In this document: positions 43,199-51,174 of the stretch, in pieces
Numbering within the stretch: position 1 is the stretch's first letter
How the letters are laid out: the number at the start of each line of letters is the position of its first letter
Assembly: GCA_002394685.1 (NCBI GenBank)
Contig: DGUP01000018.1
Location: 1 to 53,216 of the forward strand
From: Treponema sp. UBA4307
Lineage (GTDB): Bacteria > Spirochaetota > Spirochaetia > Treponematales > Treponemataceae
Direction of reading: 5' to 3'
DNA length: 53,216 nucleotides
Notes under the pieces: generated by a model
Seen by the model: only the letters and a program-made list of their open reading frames with translations
Database searches by the model: none
Told to the model about the DNA's origin: nothing
Made by a program: the position numbers and the translations under genes

Positions 43199-43558
43199 AT
43201 GTCTAGAGCAATAGATGGAACAAAACGTAAGAATCGCCGTGCAAAGATCCTGAAGCTCGCAAAGGGCTTCTATGGCGATAGAAAGTCAAACTATAAACCA
43301 GCTAAAGATGCAGTAGTTAAGGCACTTGACCACGCATACTCTGGCCGCCGCAACAAGAAGCGTGACTATAGAAAGCTTTGGATTGCCCGTATCAGCGCTG
43401 CTGTACGTGCAGAAGGTCTTTCTTACAGCCGCTTTATCAACGGTCTTAAAAAGTCTAATGTTACACTTAACCGCAAGGCTCTGTCTAACATGGCTATTGA
43501 AGATCCAGCAGCTTTCAAGGCTGTAGTTGAAGTTGCAAAGAAGGCACTCAACGCTTAA
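43199..43558 (+). CDS. rplT: 50S ribosomal protein L20
   Basis: 119 residues with L20 signatures: KRKNRRAKILKLAKGFYGDR, YSGRRNKKRDYRKLWIARI and GLSYSRFINGLKK. It is needed early in 50S assembly and often represses the infC-rpmI-rplT operon through the leader. AAGGAGTAGGAA precedes the ATG, 16 bp after rpmI. Confidence 0.98.
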   Translation: MSRAIDGTKRKNRRAKILKLAKGFYGDRKSNYKPAKDAVVKALDHAYSGRRNKKRDYRKLWIARISAAVRAEGLSYSRFINGLKKSNVTLNRKALSNMAIEDPAAFKAVVEVAKKALNA

Positions 43559-43597
43559 TTTTAAGCAAAAGCTTTTATTTAGTTTAAGGCAGGGAAT

Positions 43598-44152
43598 ATG
43601 ATTAATTTTGATCAGCTTCAGTTGCTTCAGGAAAAAGTTGAAACTGCTGTAAGAAAGATTACTGATTTGAATAAACAGGTTGCAGATCTTAAGGATGAAA
43701 ATTCTCAGATAGCATCCACTTTTGAAGGTGAAATTTCACAGCTTAAAGAGGAAAACGCTGCTTTACGTAGCAGATGCGAAGAGCTCACAAATGCGCTTTC
43801 TGATAAAACGGAGTTAGTTTCTAACCTGCAGGCAGACCAGAGCAAGATTGAAGAATCAATTCTTTCAGCCTTAAACAAACTTGATACTGTTGAGAATACA
43901 ATTCTCAGCAGTTCAAGCCCTTCTCCTCTTAGCGAAAATCAGGTTACAAATTCTAATGAAGCTGAATTGCCTCCTAAATCTGAAAATCAGGCCGCAGTTT
44001 ATGAAAACAATACTCAGGTAAGTGTAAGTCCAGCCGAAACACAGACTGTAAATCCAGAACCTGCAGAAGAAAGTGCTCCAGTTAATAACAATAGCGCTGA
44101 AGATACAGGTGCTGACGGCTCAGGTATTGATCCTTCAATTGACTTATACTAA
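43598..44152 (+). CDS. ZapB-like coiled-coil protein with acidic tail
   Basis: 184 residues. The first 85 or so form a heptad coiled coil starting MINFDQLQLLQEKVETAVRK, similar in style to the FtsZ-ring factor ZapB. The rest (about 100-184) is a disordered-looking Ser/Pro/Glu/Asn-rich acidic tail ending IDPSIDLY. Its position immediately before zapA supports a septal role, by inference. It starts 39 bp after rplT with GGCAGGGAAT before the ATG, so it may be read with the ribosomal operon. A generic coiled coil cannot prove homology. Confidence 0.75.
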   Translation: MINFDQLQLLQEKVETAVRKITDLNKQVADLKDENSQIASTFEGEISQLKEENAALRSRCEELTNALSDKTELVSNLQADQSKIEESILSALNKLDTVENTILSSSSPSPLSENQVTNSNEAELPPKSENQAAVYENNTQVSVSPAETQTVNPEPAEESAPVNNNSAEDTGADGSGIDPSIDLY

Positions 44153-44194
44153 TCAATTTAACATCTTAATTTATAATCACATAAGGATTTTTTA

Positions 44195-44512
44195 ATGGGA
44201 AGCATTCGTATTGATGTCTTGGGAGCATCATTCAAAGTTCACGCCGCAGAAGAAGAAGAATATCTTCAAAGGCTGCTTTCCTATTACAGAGATATAACTG
44301 CTGCAGTGGAAAAATCCAGTAAGTTAAATAATCCTCTTGAAATCAGTATTCTTTCAGGAATTACTCTTGTTGATGAACTGTACAAAGAAAAAAGAAAGAA
44401 TGCATCTCTGGAAAAGAAGCTTTTAACCCCTCAAAATGAGGCTGAAGAAGAACTTACCAGGAGTATGATTGACAGCCTTAGCGCTGCACTGGAAGAAAAT
44501 TCAGAAGAATGA
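44195..44512 (+). CDS. zapA: Cell division protein ZapA
   Basis: 105 residues. The ZapA domain is visible: SIRIDVLGASFKVHAAEEEE, a linker YLQRLLSYYRDIT, and a helix ending in a charged coiled coil. ZapA tetramers bundle FtsZ filaments and bind ZapB. It follows the ZapB-like gene by 42 bp, and its end overlaps the next start by 4 bp (ATGA). Confidence 0.88.
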   Translation: MGSIRIDVLGASFKVHAAEEEEYLQRLLSYYRDITAAVEKSSKLNNPLEISILSGITLVDELYKEKRKNASLEKKLLTPQNEAEEELTRSMIDSLSAALEENSEE

Positions 44513-44985
44513 GCTGCACAATTTTCGTAGACGCGGATTCATGTCCTTCCCAGGCAAAAAATATTATACTCAGAGCCGGTATCAGACTGAACTTAAACGT
44601 AGTCTATGTTGCAAACAGAAAGATTCCTTTTTCAATGGAAAGCCCTTTATTTAAGATGGTTGTAGTTGAAAATAAGGAAGGAGCTGCAGACGATTACATT
44701 GTGGAAAATGTTACTGATAAGGATCTTGTAATTACGAGAGACATTCCGCTAGCCAAACGATTAATTGACAAGAATGTGATTACAATAAATGACCGGGGTA
44801 CTTATTTTGACAGAGAGAATGTTGAAAGAATGCTTCGTCAGAGAGAATTAAGCATGCAGATGGCAGCGCTGGGACTTCATACAGGAATGAGTTATTCAAC
44901 TTACAACAATAAAGATGTTCAAAGATTTGCTTCCTGTTTTGAAAAAGCCTGTATGGAAATGCTCAAACGACAGTCATCCCTTTAA
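44509..44985 (+). CDS. YaiI/YqxD (DUF188) family protein
   Basis: 158 residues beginning with the family signature IFVDADSCPSQAKNIILRAG, then RKIPFSMESP, the block ADDYIVENV followed by LVITRDIPLAKRL, and INDRGTYFDRENV. The Asp-rich fold resembles PIN/NYN nucleases, so a metal-dependent nuclease activity is suspected, but the family has no established function to my knowledge. Translationally coupled to zapA by a 4-bp overlap. It converges on the HD-GYP gene with only 23 bp between and no obvious terminator. Confidence 0.92.
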   Translation: MSCTIFVDADSCPSQAKNIILRAGIRLNLNVVYVANRKIPFSMESPLFKMVVVENKEGAADDYIVENVTDKDLVITRDIPLAKRLIDKNVITINDRGTYFDRENVERMLRQRELSMQMAALGLHTGMSYSTYNNKDVQRFASCFEKACMEMLKRQSSL

Positions 44986-45008
44986 GGATAAATCATTCAA
45001 CTTTTAAC

Positions 45009-46262
45009 TTAAGACAAAGAGGAACTGATTGCTTCAAGACGGTCTTTTATTTCCATAAAGCACTGAATCAAATCCGGGTCAAACTGGTGACCAGATTCTT
45101 CCTTCATTATTTCAAATACTTTTTCAGCAGGCCAGGGTTCTTTATATGCCCTTCTGTGTCTGAGAGCATCGTACACATCGGCAATTGCAACAATTCTTGC
45201 TCCAAGAGGAATATCCTTGCCCTTTAGTGTCTGCTGCACAGAAGAAACTGGTGTTCCTGGTTCATAAGACATATATTCCTCACAAACTCCAGGATAACCT
45301 TTTTTATCTCCGTCGTAACGATCATGGTGATGAAGACAAATATCTCTGGCAAGTTCATCCAGTTCTGTTTCTACAGGAGTAAACAGCTGAGCGCCAACAC
45401 AAGTATGTCCTTTCATTATAGCCCTTTCATCATCATCAAGTTTACCCGGCTTTTTTAAGATTTTATCTGGTACGGCAATTTTACCAACATCATGGCATTT
45501 TGAGGCCAGTTTAAGATTATCCCTGAACTTTGTCCTTTCTTTTTCCGGAATATCATTTTTGGAAGCATAACGGTCATATATTTCTACAGAAAAATTAGAC
45601 ACTCTTTCAACATGGAGGCCTGTTTCTAAAGGATCACGATAACTGGCAGCCCTGCACAAACGCTCAATAAGCTGCTTTGTCATATAGGCATAGTCATATA
45701 CTTTACCCAGCTGAGTTGCAAAGTGAAGAATATAAAATTCAGCATCTTTGTCAAAGGGAACGACCGTACCATTTTCATCCATTGCATTAATCAGCTGTAA
45801 AACCCCATGAACTGTACCATTGGCCATTACAAGGGGAATCATCAGCATGGATTTTGTATGATAACCGGTAATTTTATCAGTGTAATCGTTAAATGTGTAT
45901 GGACAGGCATTTTCTTTATCAGAATTCTGATTTTCATCCATTTTGTAAACATCAGGTATATTGATTGTTTTTTTTGTTTTTGCGCAGTAACCTGCCATCG
46001 TATTCTTTGCATCAAAGGTTATGGATGTATATGGAAGTTTTTCACCTTTTTTTAATTTTTTCTGAAGGGTATCAGTTTGACTGTATTTTATCCTCAGTTT
46101 GTCAGATTCTTCATCATACTCGTATATTGAGCCTGCATCCGCGTTCAGAATATCTCTTGCGGCTGAAAGAATATTTTCAAGGAGGATATCAACATCTTTT
46201 ACCTCCATAAGTTTTTGCTGCCATTTTGAAATTTGTGTAAACTTTGTTTCGTATATATTCAT
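45009..46262 (-). CDS. GAF and HD-GYP domain signalling protein
   Basis: 417 residues. A GAF domain covers about 15-190. The HD-GYP domain has HD at 257-258 (CHDVGKIAVPDKIL), HHHDRYDG at 311-318 and GYP at 322-324. HD-GYP enzymes hydrolyse cyclic di-GMP. Two oddities: DG and GYP are separated by three residues rather than the usual S/K-G arrangement, and about 25 extra residues (325-349) separate GYP from IPLGARI. The metal ligands are present, so activity is plausible; a receptor-only role is possible. AGGAAAC precedes the ATG. Confidence 0.9.
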   Translation of the reverse strand: MNIYETKFTQISKWQQKLMEVKDVDILLENILSAARDILNADAGSIYEYDEESDKLRIKYSQTDTLQKKLKKGEKLPYTSITFDAKNTMAGYCAKTKKTINIPDVYKMDENQNSDKENACPYTFNDYTDKITGYHTKSMLMIPLVMANGTVHGVLQLINAMDENGTVVPFDKDAEFYILHFATQLGKVYDYAYMTKQLIERLCRAASYRDPLETGLHVERVSNFSVEIYDRYASKNDIPEKERTKFRDNLKLASKCHDVGKIAVPDKILKKPGKLDDDERAIMKGHTCVGAQLFTPVETELDELARDICLHHHDRYDGDKKGYPGVCEEYMSYEPGTPVSSVQQTLKGKDIPLGARIVAIADVYDALRHRRAYKEPWPAEKVFEIMKEESGHQFDPDLIQCFMEIKDRLEAISSSLS

Positions 46263-46342
46263 TCTTGTTTCCTAAACTGTAAACACCTTGAATAAATAAT
46301 ACTGCATAAAAAGCCATTCAACAAGTTACAAAGTGGAGATTT

Positions 46343-47266
46343 TTAATTTTTCCGCAGCAGTGAAAAAAATATAGGCCCGGCACCTTCTCCTGTATCCGGC
46401 AGAATATGAAAGCCATACTGGGTTTTATGCGCTTTCTGGAAGGTTGATTGAACGAGTGGTAAAGCTTTTTCCCCTTCCCTGTCCGGATAAAAAAGCAGGT
46501 TTTCTAATTTTTCAGCATTGGAATCAAAAACTGCTTTTACTTCTTCAAAAGACATAAACTGAACCTGAGAAAATTTCTTTACAAGGCGCTGTAAAATTTT
46601 GTCATTTTCTTCTTCTGCCAGTGCACAGGTTGAATAAACCATGTAACCGCCTTTTTTTAAAAGCCTGAAAGCAGAAGATAAAAGAGCCCACTGTTCTATT
46701 GTCATTGTCTTAACCCGGTTAGGAGTCCAGTCTTTGAGATATTTCTCATCATTAAGAACATGGCGTTCAGAAGAACATGGTGCATCAAGTAAAATTGAAT
46801 CATAGGCTTCGCTTTCCCTGCGGCACCATAAGGCTCCATCTGAACAGCTGACAGTAACTCTTGAGGATATTTCCCGGGGAAGACAGGTAGCTATAACTTT
46901 AGCAAGTCTCTTCTTTCTATCAGGGGAACGTTCATTTGAAAAAAGACATCCATTATCTGGAAGAACTGATGAAAGAATCAGACTTTTTCCACCTGGGGCA
47001 GCGCATAAATCAAGCACTTTATCTGAATCATTTACAGGAAGGGAAAGAGCTGCACAAACTGAAGCCGGATCAAGAAAATATTCCTGACATGGAATTTCAC
47101 CTTCTTCTTCCTCTGAATTTCTTTTTCCTGAATGCAGGAATTTTACGTAAACATTTTCCTTACGGAGACTGGCCTTTAATTCCTGCCAGCGGTCTCCGTA
47201 TATTTCTGTATAATAGGAATCAAAAGCTTCAATCCCCGAAATTTTATTTTTTTTATTTTGTTTCAT
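46343..47266 (-). CDS. NSUN/RsmB-type RNA cytosine-C5 methyltransferase
   Basis: 307 residues. SAM-binding motif LDLCAAPGGKS at about 85. Both cysteines of this class are visible: the PC motif DAPCSSERH (Cys164) and the catalytic TC motif YSTCAL (Cys214). The product methylates C5 of a cytosine in rRNA or tRNA. It lacks the extra N-terminal NusB or C-terminal PUA domains of RsmB and RsmF and looks closer to the short NSUN4-like type; the target cannot be named. Start overlaps the glycosidase stop by 4 bp (ATGA). Confidence 0.9.
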   Translation of the reverse strand: MKQNKKNKISGIEAFDSYYTEIYGDRWQELKASLRKENVYVKFLHSGKRNSEEEEGEIPCQEYFLDPASVCAALSLPVNDSDKVLDLCAAPGGKSLILSSVLPDNGCLFSNERSPDRKKRLAKVIATCLPREISSRVTVSCSDGALWCRRESEAYDSILLDAPCSSERHVLNDEKYLKDWTPNRVKTMTIEQWALLSSAFRLLKKGGYMVYSTCALAEEENDKILQRLVKKFSQVQFMSFEEVKAVFDSNAEKLENLLFYPDREGEKALPLVQSTFQKAHKTQYGFHILPDTGEGAGPIFFSLLRKN

Positions 47267-48561
47267 TGCTGAAAATGCTCCATGTAAAATCTCTGTCCTA
47301 AATCCTTTGACCTGTAAAAATCAGGAAGATTCTGACTGTTTTTGTGATTATAGCATGGAGTAAGGTAAAATGTCCCGTCCTTATTTTTTTCAAAGCGAAG
47401 AAGACCCGCTTTTATTTTGTAACATATTACATGATATGCGCTTTCATAAATTTTTTTGACGAACTCTTTATCTTCCTCAGCCTTATTCAGAAGAATATCC
47501 AGAAGGAAAGAAAAATTTTTCTGGCTGAGCATAATAACATCAATTCCAGACTCAACAGCCTTTATCACAGCTTCCTCAGCAGGGTATCCGTTTTTTTCCA
47601 GAGCCCCCATTAAAATATCATCACTGATTGTAAGTCCATGATATTTATAATCATTTCTTAAAACACTGCGGATCCAGTATTCACTTAAGTCAGCTGGATT
47701 TTCATCATACTGTGGAACAATTGCATGAGAAAGAAGAACTGCATCCGGTCCGGCTTCAAGAATTTCCCTGAATGGACTTAGAAAATTGTTTTCAAAAAAA
47801 GCTTTATTTACATTAAACCTTGGCAGGCCGCTATGTGGGTCCGTATTTGTATTGCCTGGAAAATGTTTTACAACACAACTTACATCCTGTGTTTGAAAAG
47901 AATAAATCTGAGCCTTGGAGAAAAGAATTGTTTCGTCAATACTTCCAAAACTACGGGTGTCAAGGAATAAAGAATTTGTAGGATTTGAAGCTTCAGCCAC
48001 AGGGGACAGATTCATATGAAAGCCTAAACACTTCATCTGTTCAGCCTGATATCTGTACATTTCATTGGCCTGTTCCGGATGAAGATTTGCTGCGACCAGC
48101 TGATTGGAAGGGAATGGAGAAGTAATATATTTGAGTCGGTTTACAAGACCACCTTCCTGATCGATAGCAAGAAAAGGTGCCAGCTGTGAATTATTCTGGC
48201 AGAATTGAGTAATGCTTTCCGTAAAAGCAACTATTTTTTCAGGACTGTTTGCAAGATTAAATGAAAAAAACAGATATCCTCCGGGAATCAGGGATTTTCC
48301 ATTATAATTTTCTGCAGGATAAAAAGTGGAATTTCCCCCAATATTTACAAGGAATATCTGAGCAGCCATTTCATCAAGAGTAAGAGTATTAAGGTAATCT
48401 TTTACGGCCTTTATTTCTTTTTCAGCAGTAAATAATTCAATCTTAAGTTTATTGTTTCTGTCAGGATAGAATTTACTGCTGCAAGCCTTAATCATAAATG
48501 ATGTAGAGACCAGGACTAAAGTTAGAGCTAATAGTAGAAAAGGCTTTTGAATTGTTTTCAT
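47263..48561 (-). CDS. Glycoside hydrolase family 3 (NagZ-like), probably lipid-anchored
   Basis: 432 residues from the ATG at 48561; a TTG 39 bp upstream would precede a normal signal peptide. A hydrophobic signal ends near Cys27 in MIKAC, a loose lipobox of the kind accepted in spirochetes. GH3 motifs: DQEGGLVNRL, KHFPGNTNTDPHSGLP with the Asp-x-His pair, and the nucleophile motif TISDDILMGAL near 308. NagZ enzymes remove N-acetylglucosamine from muropeptides, usually in the cytoplasm; export here suggests an envelope or scavenging role. Confidence 0.87.
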   Translation of the reverse strand: MKTIQKPFLLLALTLVLVSTSFMIKACSSKFYPDRNNKLKIELFTAEKEIKAVKDYLNTLTLDEMAAQIFLVNIGGNSTFYPAENYNGKSLIPGGYLFFSFNLANSPEKIVAFTESITQFCQNNSQLAPFLAIDQEGGLVNRLKYITSPFPSNQLVAANLHPEQANEMYRYQAEQMKCLGFHMNLSPVAEASNPTNSLFLDTRSFGSIDETILFSKAQIYSFQTQDVSCVVKHFPGNTNTDPHSGLPRFNVNKAFFENNFLSPFREILEAGPDAVLLSHAIVPQYDENPADLSEYWIRSVLRNDYKYHGLTISDDILMGALEKNGYPAEEAVIKAVESGIDVIMLSQKNFSFLLDILLNKAEEDKEFVKKIYESAYHVICYKIKAGLLRFEKNKDGTFYLTPCYNHKNSQNLPDFYRSKDLGQRFYMEHFQQ

Positions 48562-48679
48562 AACAGACAGTATATTAGCGTAAGAAGAGATTTCAAACAA
48601 CTGAAATAATTTGTAAAAGTTTATTTAGAAATTATGACCAGGTATTCCCCGGTTTATTTAATATATTAAATCATATATA

Positions 48680-49591
48680 ATGTCATCTATGAAAAAGGTA
48701 ATTATTGTAACAGGCGCATCAAGTGGAATGGGTGTTTCTTTTGCGAGACAGTTAGCAGCAGAAAGTGCAGATTTCCGCCGCAAGGGAAAAGAAGAATCTG
48801 CCAGTGATGAAATCTGGCTGATTGCAAGAAGAATAGACAAACTGAATGAAACAGCAGAACTCATTTCTGAAGATGCAAAGGCATATAGAAATAAATATGA
48901 TACATACGATGAAATGTATCCTGAAACAAAAGTTTTCAGCATGGATATTACAGGAAGCCAGGGAGCTGAAAATATGAAGCAGCTCTTTTTGAATACTCAT
49001 GAAAGAGATCAGCTTGGAAACGATCCTCAGACAAGCGGGTTAAGGATTATGGTTCTTGTAAACAATGCCGGCTTTGGAACTTATGGTGAGTTCATATCAA
49101 CTTCCACAAAAAGAGAAATGGAAATGATTGACCTAAACTGCACTTCCCTCACTGGAATTACAGGATATGCCCTTAAATACATGAAGGAAAAATCCCGTAT
49201 TATAAATACTGCAAGTCTGGCTGCATATGCCCCTCTTGGAAATTTTGCTGTTTACGGTGCTACAAAAGCTTATGTATTGAGTTTTTCTGCAGCATTGAGG
49301 GCAGAACTTAAAGGCAGGGGAATTAATGTAACAGCCCTTTGCCCTGGTTCAGTAAGTACGGAATTTGCAAACGTTGCATCAAACGGAGCACGTAAGGAAG
49401 TTAAGCATGGACTGGATCCTGACGTAACTGTAGCAGATTGTATTAAGGCAAGCAGAAAAAATAAAATGGTCAGCATGCACTATTTTAAGTGGAAGTTCAA
49501 AGCCTTTTTCTCAGGAATTGCAGGAAGAAGAGCTGCTGCAGCTTTCACCTATAAATTTAATAAGAGACCAAGTAAACCCTTCAATGATTAA
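48680..49591 (+). CDS. Short-chain dehydrogenase/reductase
   Basis: 303 residues. NAD(P)-binding TGASSGMG (11-18), NNAG (128-131), and catalytic Ser179, Tyr192 and Lys196 (YGATK). An insertion of about 40 residues between the first strand and NNAG, rich in Asp/Glu/Lys, is longer than in typical SDRs. The C-terminus is basic. The substrate is unknown. A TATAAT lies at 48676-48681, overlapping the first ATG; initiation about 7 bp later would begin at the second in-frame ATG (48689), so the mRNA may be leaderless and start there. Confidence 0.88.
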   Translation: MSSMKKVIIVTGASSGMGVSFARQLAAESADFRRKGKEESASDEIWLIARRIDKLNETAELISEDAKAYRNKYDTYDEMYPETKVFSMDITGSQGAENMKQLFLNTHERDQLGNDPQTSGLRIMVLVNNAGFGTYGEFISTSTKREMEMIDLNCTSLTGITGYALKYMKEKSRIINTASLAAYAPLGNFAVYGATKAYVLSFSAALRAELKGRGINVTALCPGSVSTEFANVASNGARKEVKHGLDPDVTVADCIKASRKNKMVSMHYFKWKFKAFFSGIAGRRAAAAFTYKFNKRPSKPFND

Positions 49592-49617
49592 TTAAGAAAA
49601 CCTAACCGGAGCAAAAT

Positions 49618-51072
49618 ATGTCATTCATGAACTACTGCAGGGACGGCCTTTTTACAGATTTTTACGAGCTCACAATGGCACAGGGCTATTTTTTACAAAA
49701 AAGAAATGAAGAAGTTGTTTTTGAATGCTTCTTCCGCCGACAGCCATTTAATGGTGGATTTTCAGTATTTGCAGGAATTGAACCACTTATTGAAGCTCTG
49801 GAAGATTTTTCTTTCAGCAGTGAAGATATCGCTTATTTAAAAGAGCAGAAAATTTTTGATTTGTCTTTTCTGGATTATTTAAGCGGCTGGCACTTTAAGG
49901 GAGATTTATACTCTTTTGATGAAGGTTCCTTGATTTTTCCCCAGGAACCTGTAATCCGTATTTGTTCAAATTTAATAGATGCCCAGATAATTGAAGGTTT
50001 AGTTCTTAACACCATAAACTTCCAGTCCCTTATTGCAACAAAAAGTGCAAGAGTTTACATAGCAAGTAACAGGGGAAAGATCATGGAATTCGGACTGAGA
50101 AGAGCCCAGGGAGCAGACGGAGCCCTATCTGCCAGCAGGGCTTCCTATATTGGAGGTGTAGAAGGCACAAGCAATGCTCTTGCAGGAAAAATATACGGCA
50201 TACCAGTAATGGGAACAATGGCTCACTCCTGGGTAATGTCATTTCCATCTGAAGAAGAAGCTTTTGAAGCCTACGCACAAATTTATCCGGAAAACTCAGT
50301 CTTTTTAATTGACACGTATGACACAATAAAAAGTGGAATCAAAAATGCAATTAAAGCTGGATCAAAACTTGTAAAGGCAGGTTTTAACTTTGGAGTAAGG
50401 CTGGATTCAGGAGATATTGATTATCTTTCAAGACAGGTACGCTCTGAACTGGATAAAGCAGGATTTCCTCAAGCGAAAATTGCTGTTTCAAATGAACTTA
50501 CAGAAGATATAATTGATAATCTTGTTAAACAGGGAGCGCCAATAGATAACTGGGGAGTAGGAACAAACATGGTTACAGGAGGAAGTGAATCAAGTTTTTC
50601 CGGAGTCTACAAGCTTTCTGCAAAAAAAGATATTAACTCCGGTAAATGGATTCCTGTAATGAAGTTTAGTGACAATCCTGCAAAAACTACAAATCCCGGA
50701 TTAAAAAATGTTTACCGCCTTTATGATGAAAATAATATGGCAATTGGAGACATTTTGACTCTGGACGATGAATCCATTGAAGCTGAAAAAGAATACCGTT
50801 TTTTTCACCCAATGGTGGATTACAGACAATTCCTCTGTAAAGCTTCAAGGGTTAAATCCCTGTTAAAAAAGAAAATGTCAGCAGGAAAAGCTGTTGAATC
50901 AGGAATGAACCAGAAAGAAATACTTGAAAAAAGCAGAAAACATTTTATGGAAGAACTGGACAGTCTGGATCCTACATATATGAGAATTCTGAATCCCCAT
51001 ATCTATAAAGTCTCTCTTTCTGAAAAATTAAGAAACCTGAAAGTAAAATTTATAGAAGAAAATCTATCCTAA
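49618..51072 (+). CDS. pncB: Nicotinate phosphoribosyltransferase
   Basis: 484 residues. Family motifs: DGLFTDFYELTMAQGYF at the start, EFGLRRAQGADGALSASRAS, GVEGTSNALAGKIYGIPVMG followed by the conserved histidine of MAHSWVMSF, and VRLDSGDIDYLS. It converts nicotinate and PRPP to nicotinate mononucleotide in NAD salvage (Preiss-Handler). It begins 26 bp after the dehydrogenase, an NAD(P)-using enzyme, and is probably cotranscribed. Confidence 0.95.
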   Translation: MSFMNYCRDGLFTDFYELTMAQGYFLQKRNEEVVFECFFRRQPFNGGFSVFAGIEPLIEALEDFSFSSEDIAYLKEQKIFDLSFLDYLSGWHFKGDLYSFDEGSLIFPQEPVIRICSNLIDAQIIEGLVLNTINFQSLIATKSARVYIASNRGKIMEFGLRRAQGADGALSASRASYIGGVEGTSNALAGKIYGIPVMGTMAHSWVMSFPSEEEAFEAYAQIYPENSVFLIDTYDTIKSGIKNAIKAGSKLVKAGFNFGVRLDSGDIDYLSRQVRSELDKAGFPQAKIAVSNELTEDIIDNLVKQGAPIDNWGVGTNMVTGGSESSFSGVYKLSAKKDINSGKWIPVMKFSDNPAKTTNPGLKNVYRLYDENNMAIGDILTLDDESIEAEKEYRFFHPMVDYRQFLCKASRVKSLLKKKMSAGKAVESGMNQKEILEKSRKHFMEELDSLDPTYMRILNPHIYKVSLSEKLRNLKVKFIEENLS

Positions 51073-51125
51073 AAAAAAACGCCTGATTCTGAGATTTTTC
51101 ATCTGAAGAGTCAGGCGCTTTTTAT
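51071..51125. terminator. Bidirectional terminator between pncB and argS
   Basis: CGCCTGA (51080-51086) pairs with TCAGGCG (51111-51117), extended by TTC/GAA. A run of nine A lies before it and TTTTT after it, so it can end transcripts from both converging genes. Confidence 0.85.
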
Positions 51126-51174
51126 TAGTTAATTACTTTGGATTAAATAAGAACTGGAAGTTGTTAAAACATAA

